A stretch of 51,373 nt of DNA from JAHEJA01 sp965656445 (GCA_965656445.1 CBFHKO010000012.1:1-51373), one strand, 5' to 3'. Shown: positions 26,361-35,433, counted from the first letter of the stretch. Notes: generated by a model not told the origin, from the sequence alone. Translations and numbers: made by a program.

Positions 26361-27787
26361 AGAGTGGCCATCGGCACGCCCGCCCCGGGGTGCACTCCGC
26401 CTCCGACGAGAAAGAGGTTCTTGATCTTGGTCGTGCATTTCGGGCGTTTCAATGTCGCCGTCAGGCCATGCGGGCTCTGCCCGTAAAGGGATCCGTCCGA
26501 GGCTGGAAAAAGTGCCTCGAAGTCTTGGGGCATTGTGAGGTTTTCCCGCGCCAAAGTTGTCTCTAAGTCGAGCCCAAAATGTTTGAGGCGATTGAGTGTT
26601 GTTGTTTTGCATGTGTCAAAATCCTCTGGCATCGGTTGGCGTTTGGAAAGCGGCGGGGCGTTCAGGATGATTTCAAATCGATCGATCACTGGAATGGCTT
26701 TGCCTTTTCCGCGATCTTGAGCGCAGACATAAAGCGTGGGATCGCTCGGCATTAGCCCGCGTTCGATGTCATCAAATTCGGAATTCGGGGTATCTGCAAA
26801 AAATACATTATGATGCGCCAAATCGCTTTGCTTTGCTTTCGCTTCAAATCCCCAAACATAGGCAGAAAGGCTTCGACTGGCATTGCGGGCAGTTGGGGCG
26901 ATTTTGCTGACCCCTTGACCGAGGCGTCCTGCGCTCAGCGCGCGCGGATCACCATTAAAGACAACGATATCTGCATCAAGCGTTTGCCCGTTTGATAGGC
27001 TCACCTGTTTGGAGAGATGTTTGTGCGTATGAATTTCGGTGGCCCATGTGTTGTAGGTAAATTCAGCGCCCCGTGCGCGAGCGATGGTTTCCAAGCTCTG
27101 CGCCAAAGCGTTCATGCCGCCTTGGATTGTCCAAACGCCTTGCGCTTCGGCTTGCCAGATCAGTGACAAGAGGGCAGGGGATCGCTGTGGGATACCACCG
27201 ACATATGTGGCGTATCGCCCAAAGAGTTGGCGCAATTTGGGATCGCTAAACTGCATTTCGAGGTGTTGAGAGAGGCTTCGGCGCGGGCGCATTTTGGAAA
27301 TGATGTCGGGCCGTTCAGAGACAACTTTGATCATATCAAAGAGGGAGGGCGCCGCCGCTTTCATGACGGGTTTATCAAAGCTTTCAAAGAGTTGTTTGGT
27401 GTTGTCGAAATAGGTTTCAAACTCTGAGGCAGAGGCGGCGCCGAAGACCTCTGTTATGTCGTGATGGGTTGCTTCAAAGCTATCGTGAAGATCGAACTGA
27501 GTGCCATCTGGCCACCAGTGGCGTGCCAAGGTGTTTTGCCGCGTCAGGGCAATATGATCACAGATGTCTTCGCCGATATCAGAATAGAGTTTTTGAAAGA
27601 CAGGCAAAAGGGTGAGGACAGTGGGCCCAATATCGATGCGGCCATTGGTTCCCTCAAGCGTGCGCATTTTCCCACCTGGTCCTGAGGCGGTTTCAACGAC
27701 ATGCACATCGTGTCCTTGGTGTGACAGGCGGGCTGCGGTTGCTAGTCCACCGATGCCGGCGCCAATAATGACAATTCTCTGCTTCAT
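26309..27787 (-). CDS. crtD: Methoxyneurosporene (1-hydroxycarotenoid 3,4-) dehydrogenase CrtD
   Basis: The 492-aa CrtI-like FAD enzyme has the N-terminal dinucleotide motif IVIIGAGIGGLATAARLSHQG, the family segment IDIGPTVLTLLPVFQKLY and C-terminal LVGGGVHPGAGVPMA. It introduces the 3,4 double bond in the spheroidene pathway. It is transcribed with crtC on the minus strand and is divergent from crtE; the region between holds PpsR-like elements. Confidence 0.92.
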   Translation of the reverse strand: MKQRIVIIGAGIGGLATAARLSHQGHDVHVVETASGPGGKMRTLEGTNGRIDIGPTVLTLLPVFQKLYSDIGEDICDHIALTRQNTLARHWWPDGTQFDLHDSFEATHHDITEVFGAASASEFETYFDNTKQLFESFDKPVMKAAAPSLFDMIKVVSERPDIISKMRPRRSLSQHLEMQFSDPKLRQLFGRYATYVGGIPQRSPALLSLIWQAEAQGVWTIQGGMNALAQSLETIARARGAEFTYNTWATEIHTHKHLSKQVSLSNGQTLDADIVVFNGDPRALSAGRLGQGVSKIAPTARNASRSLSAYVWGFEAKAKQSDLAHHNVFFADTPNSEFDDIERGLMPSDPTLYVCAQDRGKGKAIPVIDRFEIILNAPPLSKRQPMPEDFDTCKTTTLNRLKHFGLDLETTLARENLTMPQDFEALFPASDGSLYGQSPHGLTATLKRPKCTTKIKNLFLVGGGVHPGAGVPMATLCAQLAVEEIGKHLTST

Positions 27788-27801
27788 GTGGGCTCTATTT
27801 C

Positions 27802-27856
27802 CTATGTGTCATTGAATTGTTGACACATAGCCAAGATATGTCCAGTATAATTTACA
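27802..27856. promoter_or_regulatory. crtD/crtE divergent control region: 29-bp palindrome and PpsR box
   Basis: A perfect inverted repeat with 10-bp arms (CTATGTGTCA at 27802-27811, TGACACATAG at 27821-27830) and a 9-bp spacer contains TGT and ACA at 13-bp rather than 12-bp spacing. A standard TGT-N12-ACA box follows at 27839-27856. A near match (ending TCA) is at 27863-27880. The region lies between the divergent starts of crtD and crtE. Confidence 0.6.
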
Positions 27857-27895
27857 TAAATATGTTAACTTTAATTGTCACATTGGGGGCACTGC

Positions 27896-28756
27896 GTGTT
27901 GAATAACCGAATAGAAGCTGCAATTCAGGCGAGAATTTGTAGTGTGTCGCAACGACAGCCTAGCCCTAATAAATTGAGGCAAGCGATTGATTACGCTGTT
28001 TTTCCTGGGGGTGCGCGTATTCGTCCAACGATTTTACTGTCTGTTGCAATGGCCTGTGGGGATGACAAGCCGAGACTGAGTGATGCGGCGGCAGCCTCGT
28101 TGGAATTCATTCATTGTGCAAGCTTGGTTCACGATGATTTACCGTGTTTTGATAATTCTGACACACGTCGTGGTAAGCCAACAGTGCATCGCGCGTTTTC
28201 ACAATCAGCCGCCGTTTTGGCAGGGGATAGTTTGATCGTGAATGCCTTTTCCTCTCTTGCGATGCAGGCCGTGGATGATCCAAACCGAGCCTCTGATTTG
28301 ATCTCAATTCTTTCAAAATATACAGGCTTCCCTGATGGCATTTGTGCAGGACAAGCATGGGAAGAAGAGCCCGTTGTTGATCTTGCCTCGTACCATCTGT
28401 CAAAGACGGGCGCTTTGTTCATCGCGGCGACGCAAATGGGCGCAAGAGCGGCAGGGGCCGAAAGTGAGCCTTGGTTTGAGCTCGGCGCGCGAATAGGGCA
28501 GGCCTTTCAAATTGCAGATGACTTGATCGATGTTCTTCAGGATGAAGCGCAAACAGGCAAGCCGTCCGGTCAAGATATCAAAAATGAGCGCCCTAATGCA
28601 GTGAGCGAATACGGTGTTGCGGGGGCGAAATCCTTGCTGAGAGATACGCTCGGAGGCGCCATCGCCTCTATCCCGCAATGTCCCGGTGAGGCGCAATTGG
28701 CCAAGATGGTGCAAAAGCAATCACAGCGCTTGATGGCTGTTGACCAGACTGTCTAA
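27896..28756 (+). CDS. crtE: Geranylgeranyl diphosphate synthase CrtE
   Basis: The 286-aa polyprenyl synthase has first aspartate motif DDLPCFDN (in VHDDLPCFDNSDTRRGKP) and second motif DDLIDV (IADDLIDVLQD). It makes the C20 precursor for phytoene and also for the bacteriochlorophyll tail. The start is taken as GTG at 27896 because GGGGG at 27884-27888 sits at the right distance. The frame extends to a TTG at 27875, which lacks family similarity. It overlaps crtF by 1 nt (TAATG). Confidence 0.93.
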   Translation: MLNNRIEAAIQARICSVSQRQPSPNKLRQAIDYAVFPGGARIRPTILLSVAMACGDDKPRLSDAAAASLEFIHCASLVHDDLPCFDNSDTRRGKPTVHRAFSQSAAVLAGDSLIVNAFSSLAMQAVDDPNRASDLISILSKYTGFPDGICAGQAWEEEPVVDLASYHLSKTGALFIAATQMGARAAGAESEPWFELGARIGQAFQIADDLIDVLQDEAQTGKPSGQDIKNERPNAVSEYGVAGAKSLLRDTLGGAIASIPQCPGEAQLAKMVQKQSQRLMAVDQTV

Positions 28757-29862
28757 TGGCGGAGGATGTGTCACAATCTGTTGGCGGTCTAGGGCTGTCG
28801 CGTTGGCTGGGATCGCTTCAGAATAGACTGTTTTCTAGTCTCAGGTTTCAGGATATCGCCTCGCGTTTGCCGTTTCTTTCCCGTGTTTCACGCAAGGAAG
28901 GTGAAGCGATCTTTCAGCTGATGAGCGGATTTGTGGATACACAAGTTTTGCTCAGCTTTGTGCGTTTAGGGATATTAGATGAAACAACGGATGCTCCGCA
29001 ATCGTTAGAGGCGCTTGCTGAGCGCGCGTCTATAGAGCCCGACAAGATGGAGCTTTTGTGTCGTGCGGGGCAGGCTATTGGGCTTGTTCGCATCAGGGGG
29101 GGGCAAGTGCATATTGCACGACGTGGTCTTTTGGTGCGCAGCCTTCCAGGGATTGCAGATTTGATTGATCACCATACGGTGCTCTATCAGGATCTCGCTG
29201 ATCCGGTTGCCTTGCTAAGGGGGCAGTCTGATCCCGATTTGGCGCGGTTTTGGCCTTATGTCTTTGGTGCAGGGCAAGAATTAGACGCGGATCAAGTGGC
29301 GCGATATTCGGGTTTGATGGCAAAGTCGCAATATATGGTGGCGCGCGATACCTTGGCTGTTCTCGATGTTGTAAATGGGTCTACTTGGTTAGATGTTGGA
29401 GGAGGCAGTGGCGCGTTTTTGTCCGAAGTTGTCCGCAAGCACCCCACTGTAAAGGCCTCAATCTTTGATCTGGCTGGCGCAAAATCTCCAAAATCGTCAT
29501 TTGGATTTCATGCAGGATCCTTTTTTGACGACGATTTGCCAACTGGCTTTGATGTAATTTCCTTGATCCGTGTGTTGTATGACCATCAGGATCAAACGGT
29601 CGATGATCTGTTAGCCAAAGTTTACAGTGCGCTGCCGTCTGGTGGTCGGATAATTATTTCGGAACCGATGCTTGGTCACCCAAAGCCCAATCGGTTCGGG
29701 GATACCTATTTCGCCTTTTATACGCTCGCCATGAAAACAGGCAAAACACGCTCTCCCATGCAAATATCTGATTTGTTGACGAAAAATGGATTCGAGCACA
29801 TCAAAATCCATAAATCGAGCAGGCCGTTTGTGACGCAGGTGATCCAAGCTCAAAAAAGTTAA
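28756..29862 (+). CDS. crtF: Demethylspheroidene O-methyltransferase CrtF
   Basis: The 368-aa class I O-methyltransferase has an N-terminal winged-helix dimerisation region (about 50-115) and a SAM motif WLDVGGGSGAFLSEV (about 212-226), with DVISLIRVLYDHQD and GGRIIISEPML further on. It methylates the 1-hydroxy group of demethylspheroidene. It lies 1 nt into the crtE end and 96 nt before bchC, which has its own regulated promoter. Confidence 0.93.
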   Translation: MAEDVSQSVGGLGLSRWLGSLQNRLFSSLRFQDIASRLPFLSRVSRKEGEAIFQLMSGFVDTQVLLSFVRLGILDETTDAPQSLEALAERASIEPDKMELLCRAGQAIGLVRIRGGQVHIARRGLLVRSLPGIADLIDHHTVLYQDLADPVALLRGQSDPDLARFWPYVFGAGQELDADQVARYSGLMAKSQYMVARDTLAVLDVVNGSTWLDVGGGSGAFLSEVVRKHPTVKASIFDLAGAKSPKSSFGFHAGSFFDDDLPTGFDVISLIRVLYDHQDQTVDDLLAKVYSALPSGGRIIISEPMLGHPKPNRFGDTYFAFYTLAMKTGKTRSPMQISDLLTKNGFEHIKIHKSSRPFVTQVIQAQKS

Positions 29863-29871
29863 TTGGCGCTG

Positions 29872-29915
29872 TGTCAAAAAAAATTGACAGATTGAATTGT
29901 CAGGTTAAACTAACA
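29872..29915 (+). promoter_or_regulatory. bchC promoter with PpsR boxes 8 bp apart
   Basis: TGT-N12-ACA boxes occur at 29872-29889 (TGTCAAAAAAAATTGACA) and 29898-29915 (TGTCAGGTTAAACTAACA), separated by exactly 8 bp, the arrangement known for cooperative CrtJ binding at Rhodobacter capsulatus bchC. TTGACA (29884-29889) and TAAACT (29906-29911) with 16-bp spacing form a sigma70-like promoter covered by the boxes. It should drive bchCXYZ and contribute to puf transcription. Confidence 0.88.
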
Positions 29916-29958
29916 CTTAAGGCGACTCTATATAATCGCCATGACTTAGGGAGCTACC

Positions 29959-30900
29959 ATGCGTACGTCAGCCGTCCTATTGCAGGGACCAAAGCAGCTA
30001 TCACTTCAGGATGTCGGATTAATCGATCCAGTGGCTGGTGATGTCGTCGTGCGTGTGCATCATTCTGGTATTTCTACAGGAACTGAGAAATTGCTTTGGA
30101 CGGGGGATATGCCACCGTTTCCAGGGTTAGGATATCCATTGGTTCCCGGCTACGAAGCTGTTGGAGAGGTCGTTGAGACGACGCCATCTTCGTCTCTTGC
30201 CGTTGGTGATTTTGTTTTTGTTCCAGGTTCTAGTGGATTCACTGAGGCCAAAGGGTTGTTCGGAGCAAGTGCCAATTTCCTCGTCACGAAATCAGAGCGG
30301 ATCACGAAAATTGATCCGGGGTTGGGTGAGCTTGGCACGTTGATGGCCTTGGCGGCAACGGCGCGTCATGCATTGGCGGGTCTGACCGTTGATCTACCAG
30401 AGCTTATTATTGGTCACGGCGTTTTGGGGCGACTCTTAGCCCGCCTCACTATCATTGCAGGAGGCAAGCCGCCGACGGTTTGGGAGATTGATCCGCGCCG
30501 TATGGACGGGGCTGTTGGCTATGAGGTCATGTATCCAGACCAAGATAGCCGCTCTGATTACAGCGTTATTTATGATGCCTCTGGATCAACCGATCAGATG
30601 GATAACTGGATCAAACGATGCGCACATGGCGCGGAAATTGTTCTAGCGGGGTTTTATGCAAACCGCATAAACTTTGCTTTTCCTTTCGCGTTTATGCGCG
30701 AGATCAAGCTGCGGATTGCGGCTGAATGGACACCTGATGACATGATGACAATCAATTCCCTCGTGGATATGGGTGCCTTGTCTTTGGATGGATTAATCAC
30801 ACATCGCGCACCTGCGCATATGGCAACCCAAGCATATTCGGATGCGTTTGAGGACGTGGAATGCTGCAAAATGGTGCTCGACTGGAGGGCTATGCAATGA
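29959..30900 (+). CDS. bchC: Bacteriochlorophyllide a dehydrogenase BchC
   Basis: The 313-aa medium-chain dehydrogenase-like protein oxidises the 3-hydroxyethyl group made by BchF to 3-acetyl. Visible features are HHSGISTGTEKLLWTGDMPP and LVPGYEAVGEV in the catalytic domain and the cofactor region LIIGHGVLGRLLARL (about 153-167). The ribosome site is TTAGGGAG just before the ATG. Its stop overlaps the bchX ATG (ATGA). Confidence 0.95.
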   Translation: MRTSAVLLQGPKQLSLQDVGLIDPVAGDVVVRVHHSGISTGTEKLLWTGDMPPFPGLGYPLVPGYEAVGEVVETTPSSSLAVGDFVFVPGSSGFTEAKGLFGASANFLVTKSERITKIDPGLGELGTLMALAATARHALAGLTVDLPELIIGHGVLGRLLARLTIIAGGKPPTVWEIDPRRMDGAVGYEVMYPDQDSRSDYSVIYDASGSTDQMDNWIKRCAHGAEIVLAGFYANRINFAFPFAFMREIKLRIAAEWTPDDMMTINSLVDMGALSLDGLITHRAPAHMATQAYSDAFEDVECCKMVLDWRAMQ

Positions 30901-31904
30901 AAGATGATGTTCCAAATTTAAAAGATTATTCAGACCGTTTGCGGGATGAGGCCAATATGGATTTGGCGGATCTTCAGGCTGAACAGGGCGAAGTCACCAA
31001 GAAAACGCAAATCATCGCGATTTATGGCAAGGGTGGTATTGGGAAATCATTCACCTTGGCGAACCTGTCGCATATGATGGCTGAAATGGGCAAACGTGTT
31101 TTGCTCATCGGATGTGATCCCAAATCTGACACCACCTCGCTATTATTTGGTGGCAAAGCCTGTCCCACTATTATTGAAACCTCAACGCGCAAAAAGCTTG
31201 CTGGCGAAGAGGTCAAAATTGGGGATGTGTGTTTCAAACGCGGTGGCGTCTTTGCTATGGAATTGGGCGGACCCGAAGTTGGCCGTGGCTGCGGTGGTCG
31301 TGGGATTATCCATGGTTTTGAGCTTCTAGAAAAACTGGGCTTTCACGACTGGGATTTTGATTACGTCCTTTTGGATTTCTTAGGTGACGTTGTCTGCGGC
31401 GGTTTTGGGTTGCCCATCGCGCGGGACATGGCGCAAAAAGTGATCCTTGTTGGATCAAATGACCTTCAATCGCTCTATGTCGCCAATAACGTCTGCTCCG
31501 CTGTTGAATATTTCCGCAAACTCGGCGGAAATGTTGGTGTGGCTGGTTTGGTGATCAACAAAGATGACGGCTCAGGTGAGGCAGCGGCCTTTGCCAAAGC
31601 AGCCGATATTCCAGTTCTCGCATCGATCCCACAAGACGACGACCTACGTAAGAAATCTGCGAATTATCAGATTGTTGGTTCCTCCCAAAGCCAATGGGGC
31701 AGCTTGTTTGCCGAACTCGCAGAGGCGGTCGCAGGGGCCCCCCCAGTGCGACCGCAACCTTTGGATCAAGATGGGTTGCTAGGCTTGTTTGATAGCAAAG
31801 AAACAGGAGGGGACTTTGTTCTCGTGCCTGCGTCGGACGAGGACATGCGTGGAAAATATGCAAAGCCCAAGCAATCCTTAGAAGTCATCTATGACGAGGT
31901 TTAA
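30897..31904 (+). CDS. bchX: Chlorophyllide a reductase iron protein BchX
   Basis: The 335-aa NifH-like ATPase starts at ATG 30897 (MKDDVPNLKDYSDRLRDEAN); the longer frame to 30861 is inside bchC. It has the P-loop GKGGIGKSF, switch DPKSDTT, and cluster cysteines in GRGCGGRG and DVVCGGFG. It supplies electrons to BchY/BchZ for ring B reduction of chlorophyllide a. bchY follows with no gap. Confidence 0.96.
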   Translation: MKDDVPNLKDYSDRLRDEANMDLADLQAEQGEVTKKTQIIAIYGKGGIGKSFTLANLSHMMAEMGKRVLLIGCDPKSDTTSLLFGGKACPTIIETSTRKKLAGEEVKIGDVCFKRGGVFAMELGGPEVGRGCGGRGIIHGFELLEKLGFHDWDFDYVLLDFLGDVVCGGFGLPIARDMAQKVILVGSNDLQSLYVANNVCSAVEYFRKLGGNVGVAGLVINKDDGSGEAAAFAKAADIPVLASIPQDDDLRKKSANYQIVGSSQSQWGSLFAELAEAVAGAPPVRPQPLDQDGLLGLFDSKETGGDFVLVPASDEDMRGKYAKPKQSLEVIYDEV

Positions 31905-33455
31905 ATGAACGACGAGGTCACATATCAGGACATACCTTCAGGTGGTGATCCAGTCGGAGAGACTGCCTCTGTTGCTCAGGTTGATGGTGTGAGCTGTCAT
32001 TCGACGGACCTCAAATCGGGGTTGGTTCAGAATTCTGAAAATGCGGATATTTTGGAAAAATATGCCCAAGATTATCCAGTTGGACCGCATGACAAACCAC
32101 AATCCATGTGTCCTGCCTTTGGATCCCTCAGAGTTGGGCTTAGAATGCGTCGTGTGGCCACTGTGTTGTCTGGCTCGGCGTGCTGTGTCTATGGGCTGAG
32201 CTTTGTAAGCCACTTTTACGGCGCACGTCGCTCTGTTGGATATGTGCCTTTTGACTCGGAATCTTTGGTGACAGGTAAGCTATTCGAAGACATTCGCGAC
32301 TCTGTTCATGAATTGGCGGATCCCGACTTATATGACGCGATTGTGGTGACCAACCTATGTGTTCCAACCGCAAGCGGTGTTCCATTAAGATTGTTGCCGA
32401 ATGAAATCAAAGGTGTTCGTATTATCGGGATCGATGTTCCGGGATTTGGTGTTCCGACCCATGCAGAGGCCAAGGATATCCTTGCTGGGGCGATGCTCAA
32501 TTTCGCCCGTCAAGAAGCCGAAGCTGGACCTGTTCAAGCCCCATCTGGGGGCCGCACGGATCGTCCTACTGTCGCGTTGTTGGGGGAAATGTTCCCAGCC
32601 GATCCGATGGTTATCGGAGGTATGTTGGCTCCGATGGGACTGGCGGCGGGTCCTGTTTTACCCGCCCGTGAGTGGCGCGAAATGTATGCCGCCCTGGATT
32701 GCGGCGCTGTTGCTGCCATCCATCCATTTTACACCGCAACTCTGAGAGAATTCAAAGCGGCCGGTCGCCCTGCGATCGGGAGCGCGCCCGTCGGATATGA
32801 CGGCACGGCGGAGTGGCTCAAGAATATCGGCGAGGCCTTTGGTGTCGCTCAAGACAAAATTGCCGAGGCCCAGAACGCTGTCCTTCCTGCGATCCAAGGC
32901 GCGCTTGCGGCGCATCAGATATCGGGTCGTATTACGGTCTCAGGCTATGAGGGTAGCGAATTGATTGTTGCGCGTCTGTTGATCGACAGTGGCGCAGATG
33001 TTCCTTATGTTGGAACCGCATGCCCTAAGACCGAGATGTCGCAAGCGGATGCCGAGTGGTTGATCTCTAAAGGGTGTGTGGTCAAATTCCGCGCCTCCCT
33101 CGAAGATGACTTGGCGGCCGTGGACGCATTTGAACCCGATCTTGCGATTGGGACCACACCTTTGGTCCAAGCCGTCAAAGAAAAAGGTCGCTCCGCGCTC
33201 TATTTCACAAATCTGGTCTCTGCACGTCCCTTGATGGGATCCGCAGGCGCAGGAAGCTTGGCACAAGTGATCAACACGGCGATCAAAGGCGGGGATCGTA
33301 TGGCCGAAATGCATGCCTTTTTCGAAGGTGTCGGTCATAGTGATACGGCGGGTGTCTGGGAAGGCGCGCCCAATTTGCGTCCTGATTTCCGCGCTCAAAA
33401 CCTCAAGAAAATCGAAAAAGCCGCGCGTGTCGCCAAAGCGCAGGAGATGATCTGA
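31905..33455 (+). CDS. bchY: Chlorophyllide a reductase subunit Y
   Basis: The 516-aa NifD-like subunit of the reductase has candidate [4Fe-4S] ligands Cys69 (QSMCPAFG), Cys93 or 94 (SACCVYG) and Cys152 (NLCVPTASG). With BchZ it reduces ring B to give bacteriochlorin. The N-terminal 60 residues are variable. Adjacent to bchX, with a 1-nt overlap into bchZ (TGATG). Confidence 0.95.
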   Translation: MNDEVTYQDIPSGGDPVGETASVAQVDGVSCHSTDLKSGLVQNSENADILEKYAQDYPVGPHDKPQSMCPAFGSLRVGLRMRRVATVLSGSACCVYGLSFVSHFYGARRSVGYVPFDSESLVTGKLFEDIRDSVHELADPDLYDAIVVTNLCVPTASGVPLRLLPNEIKGVRIIGIDVPGFGVPTHAEAKDILAGAMLNFARQEAEAGPVQAPSGGRTDRPTVALLGEMFPADPMVIGGMLAPMGLAAGPVLPAREWREMYAALDCGAVAAIHPFYTATLREFKAAGRPAIGSAPVGYDGTAEWLKNIGEAFGVAQDKIAEAQNAVLPAIQGALAAHQISGRITVSGYEGSELIVARLLIDSGADVPYVGTACPKTEMSQADAEWLISKGCVVKFRASLEDDLAAVDAFEPDLAIGTTPLVQAVKEKGRSALYFTNLVSARPLMGSAGAGSLAQVINTAIKGGDRMAEMHAFFEGVGHSDTAGVWEGAPNLRPDFRAQNLKKIEKAARVAKAQEMI

Positions 33456-34927
33456 TGTTTGTTTTGGATCATGATCGGGCTGGCGGATATTGGGGGGCAA
33501 TCTACGCCTTTTGCGCGATCAAAGGATTGCAAGTTGTTATTGACGGGCCTGTGGGCTGTGAAAACCTACCCGTGACATCGGTTTTGCACTACACAGACGC
33601 CCTGCCGCCGCATGAATTGCCGATTGTGGTCACAGGACTTGGCGAAGAAGAGCTTGGCCGTGACGGGACCGAGGGGGCTATGAAACGGGCATGGGATACA
33701 CTTGATCCCGCGCTGCCTGCGGTTGTGGTCACGGGGTCGATTGCCGAAATGATCGGCGGCGGTGTCACGCCCCAAGGAACCAACCTTCAGCGATTTTTAC
33801 CGCGCACCATTGATGAGGATCAATGGCAATCCGCGGATCGCGCTATGACGTGGATTTTCACGGAATTTGGGATGACCAAAGGACGGATGCCCCCTGAGAA
33901 AAAGCGCGAAGAGGATGCAACACCAAGGGTTAACATCCTGGGCCCGATGTATGGCACGTTTAATATGCCCAGCGATCTTGCGGAAATACGCCGTCTGATC
34001 GAAGGCATCGGAGCCGAAGTGAACATGGTGATGCCTCTTGGCGCGCATGTGGCTGATATGCGCAATTTAGTAAATGCAGATGTGAACATCTGTATGTACC
34101 GCGAATTTAGCCGTGGATTATGCGAAGTTCTAGGCAAGCCTTATCTTCAGGCGCCAATTGGTGTGGATAGCACGACGAAATTCTTGCGCAGTTTGGGGGA
34201 GCTATTGGGATTAGATCCTGAGCCCTTTATTGAACAAGAAAAGCATTCCACTTTGAAACCCGTTTGGGATTTGTGGCGCTCTGTGACACAGGATTTCTTT
34301 GGCACAGCAAATTTTGCCATTGTCGCCAGTGACACCTATGCCAGAGGAATTACAAATTACCTCCAAGAGGATCTGGGATTTCCTTGCGCCTTTTCCATTG
34401 GTCGCATTGCGGGCGCAAAGACGGATAATCACAACGTCCGTCAGCTTTTGCATCAGCACCGTCCTCTCGTTGTCTTTGGATCGGTGAATGAGAAAATGTA
34501 TCTCGCTGATTTAAAGGCCGCACATGGTCCGCAGCCCTCGTTTATTCCCGCCTCTTTCCCAGGTGCGGTCATTCGACGGGCAACTGGGACGCCTATGATG
34601 GGCTATGCAGGGGCGACTTATGTTTTACAAGAACTCTGCAACGGTCTGTTCGATGCCTTGTTCCATATTCTGCCTCTGGCAAGCGATATGGACGCGGTTG
34701 AGGCAACACCAACCACATTGAAACGCGATCTCGCGTGGGCCGCTGATGCGCAACAAGAATTGGACCGCATCGTCGCCTCACACCCAATTTTAACCAGAAT
34801 TTCAGCAGCAAAACGTCTTCGTGACGCAGCAGAAGCGCAAACGCTTCAGGCTGGTCAGGACTGCGTTGTGCTTGAAACTGTGACTGCCTTGGATGCCCAA
34901 GGTGGTTCATCATTTAACGGAGGATAA
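33455..34927 (+). CDS. bchZ: Chlorophyllide a reductase subunit Z
   Basis: The 490-aa NifK-like subunit has Cys35 (IDGPVGCENLPV), the BchZ contribution to the shared Fe-S cluster, at the family position. Further motifs are LGPMYGTFNMPSDLAEIRRL and SDTYARGITNYLQEDLGFPC. It ends 4 nt before the pufQ start, and no terminator lies between, so readthrough from bchCXYZ into puf is expected, as in Rhodobacter. Confidence 0.95.
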   Translation: MFVLDHDRAGGYWGAIYAFCAIKGLQVVIDGPVGCENLPVTSVLHYTDALPPHELPIVVTGLGEEELGRDGTEGAMKRAWDTLDPALPAVVVTGSIAEMIGGGVTPQGTNLQRFLPRTIDEDQWQSADRAMTWIFTEFGMTKGRMPPEKKREEDATPRVNILGPMYGTFNMPSDLAEIRRLIEGIGAEVNMVMPLGAHVADMRNLVNADVNICMYREFSRGLCEVLGKPYLQAPIGVDSTTKFLRSLGELLGLDPEPFIEQEKHSTLKPVWDLWRSVTQDFFGTANFAIVASDTYARGITNYLQEDLGFPCAFSIGRIAGAKTDNHNVRQLLHQHRPLVVFGSVNEKMYLADLKAAHGPQPSFIPASFPGAVIRRATGTPMMGYAGATYVLQELCNGLFDALFHILPLASDMDAVEATPTTLKRDLAWAADAQQELDRIVASHPILTRISAAKRLRDAAEAQTLQAGQDCVVLETVTALDAQGGSSFNGG

Positions 34928-34931
34928 TTCC

Positions 34932-35153
34932 ATGTCTGATGTGTCTCATTCGGATCATAGACTACGCAACAAATCAACGGAGTCCGTTGAATACATTCTA
35001 TTTTTTGTCTTGATCTTTGTCTTCGCAATTCCTTTTGGGATGGTTGGCTGGATCACAGAGCTCTTTCGTAAAAAGAGCCTTCTTATCAATGGTCCTTTAG
35101 CGCGCGCATGGCTCGAAGCGCATCGGATCACACCCGTCATTTTCTCGGTTTAA
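34932..35153 (+). CDS. pufQ: PufQ
   Basis: The 73-aa membrane protein has one hydrophobic helix (about 21-44, YILFFVLIFVFAIPFGMVGW) and C-terminal INGPLARAWLEAHRITP. PufQ affects bacteriochlorophyll formation and precursor carriage in Rhodobacter. The start at 34932 follows GGAGG at 34920-34924; an upstream in-frame ATG lies in the bchZ end. It is the first gene of the puf operon, followed by a 111-nt structured gap before pufB. Confidence 0.93.
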   Translation: MSDVSHSDHRLRNKSTESVEYILFFVLIFVFAIPFGMVGWITELFRKKSLLINGPLARAWLEAHRITPVIFSV

Positions 35154-35172
35154 TCCGAGGATCACAGGCTGC

Positions 35173-35237
35173 TCTACCAAAGGTAGAACAGAACTCCTTA
35201 GTGAAATCTAAGGAACCCGGCCACAGGGGTCCTGTGG
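35173..35237 (+). promoter_or_regulatory. Three consecutive stem-loops between pufQ and pufB
   Basis: Three perfect small hairpins follow each other: TCTACC/GGTAGA (35173-35187, 3-nt loop), TCCTTAG/CTAAGGA (35195-35214, 6-nt loop) and CCACAGG/CCTGTGG (35221-35237, 3-nt loop). They lie directly before the pufB ribosome site. Structures at the 5' side of pufBA can define processing ends and stability of the abundant pufBA message. Confidence 0.65.
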
Positions 35238-35264
35238 CGCCATATATTTTCGGAGGAAAATTTC

Positions 35265-35420
35265 ATGGCAGGAAAAAGCGATCTGTCTTTCACAGGTCTT
35301 ACTGATGAACAAGCGCAAGAGCTGCATTCAGTCTACATGAGCGGGCTATGGTTATTCGTAACTATTGCTATCGTTGCTCACATAGCTGTCTTCATCTGGC
35401 GTCCTTGGTTTGTGTTCTGA
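35265..35420 (+). CDS. pufB: LH1 light-harvesting beta polypeptide PufB
   Basis: The 51-aa antenna polypeptide begins MAGKSDLSFTGLTDEQAQEL. It has the bacteriochlorophyll-ligating His in AHIAVFIWRPWF (His39) and one membrane helix. A second conserved His (His21, ELHSVYM) is typical of beta chains. The ribosome site CGGAGGA precedes the ATG. It pairs with PufA, whose gene begins 13 nt later. Confidence 0.97.
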   Translation: MAGKSDLSFTGLTDEQAQELHSVYMSGLWLFVTIAIVAHIAVFIWRPWFVF

Positions 35421-35433
35421 GGGAGATTGAACA

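Noticed and set aside
26361..26612. N-terminal extension of crtC
   Set aside because: This is crtD read in a different frame; the sequence has no CrtC similarity.
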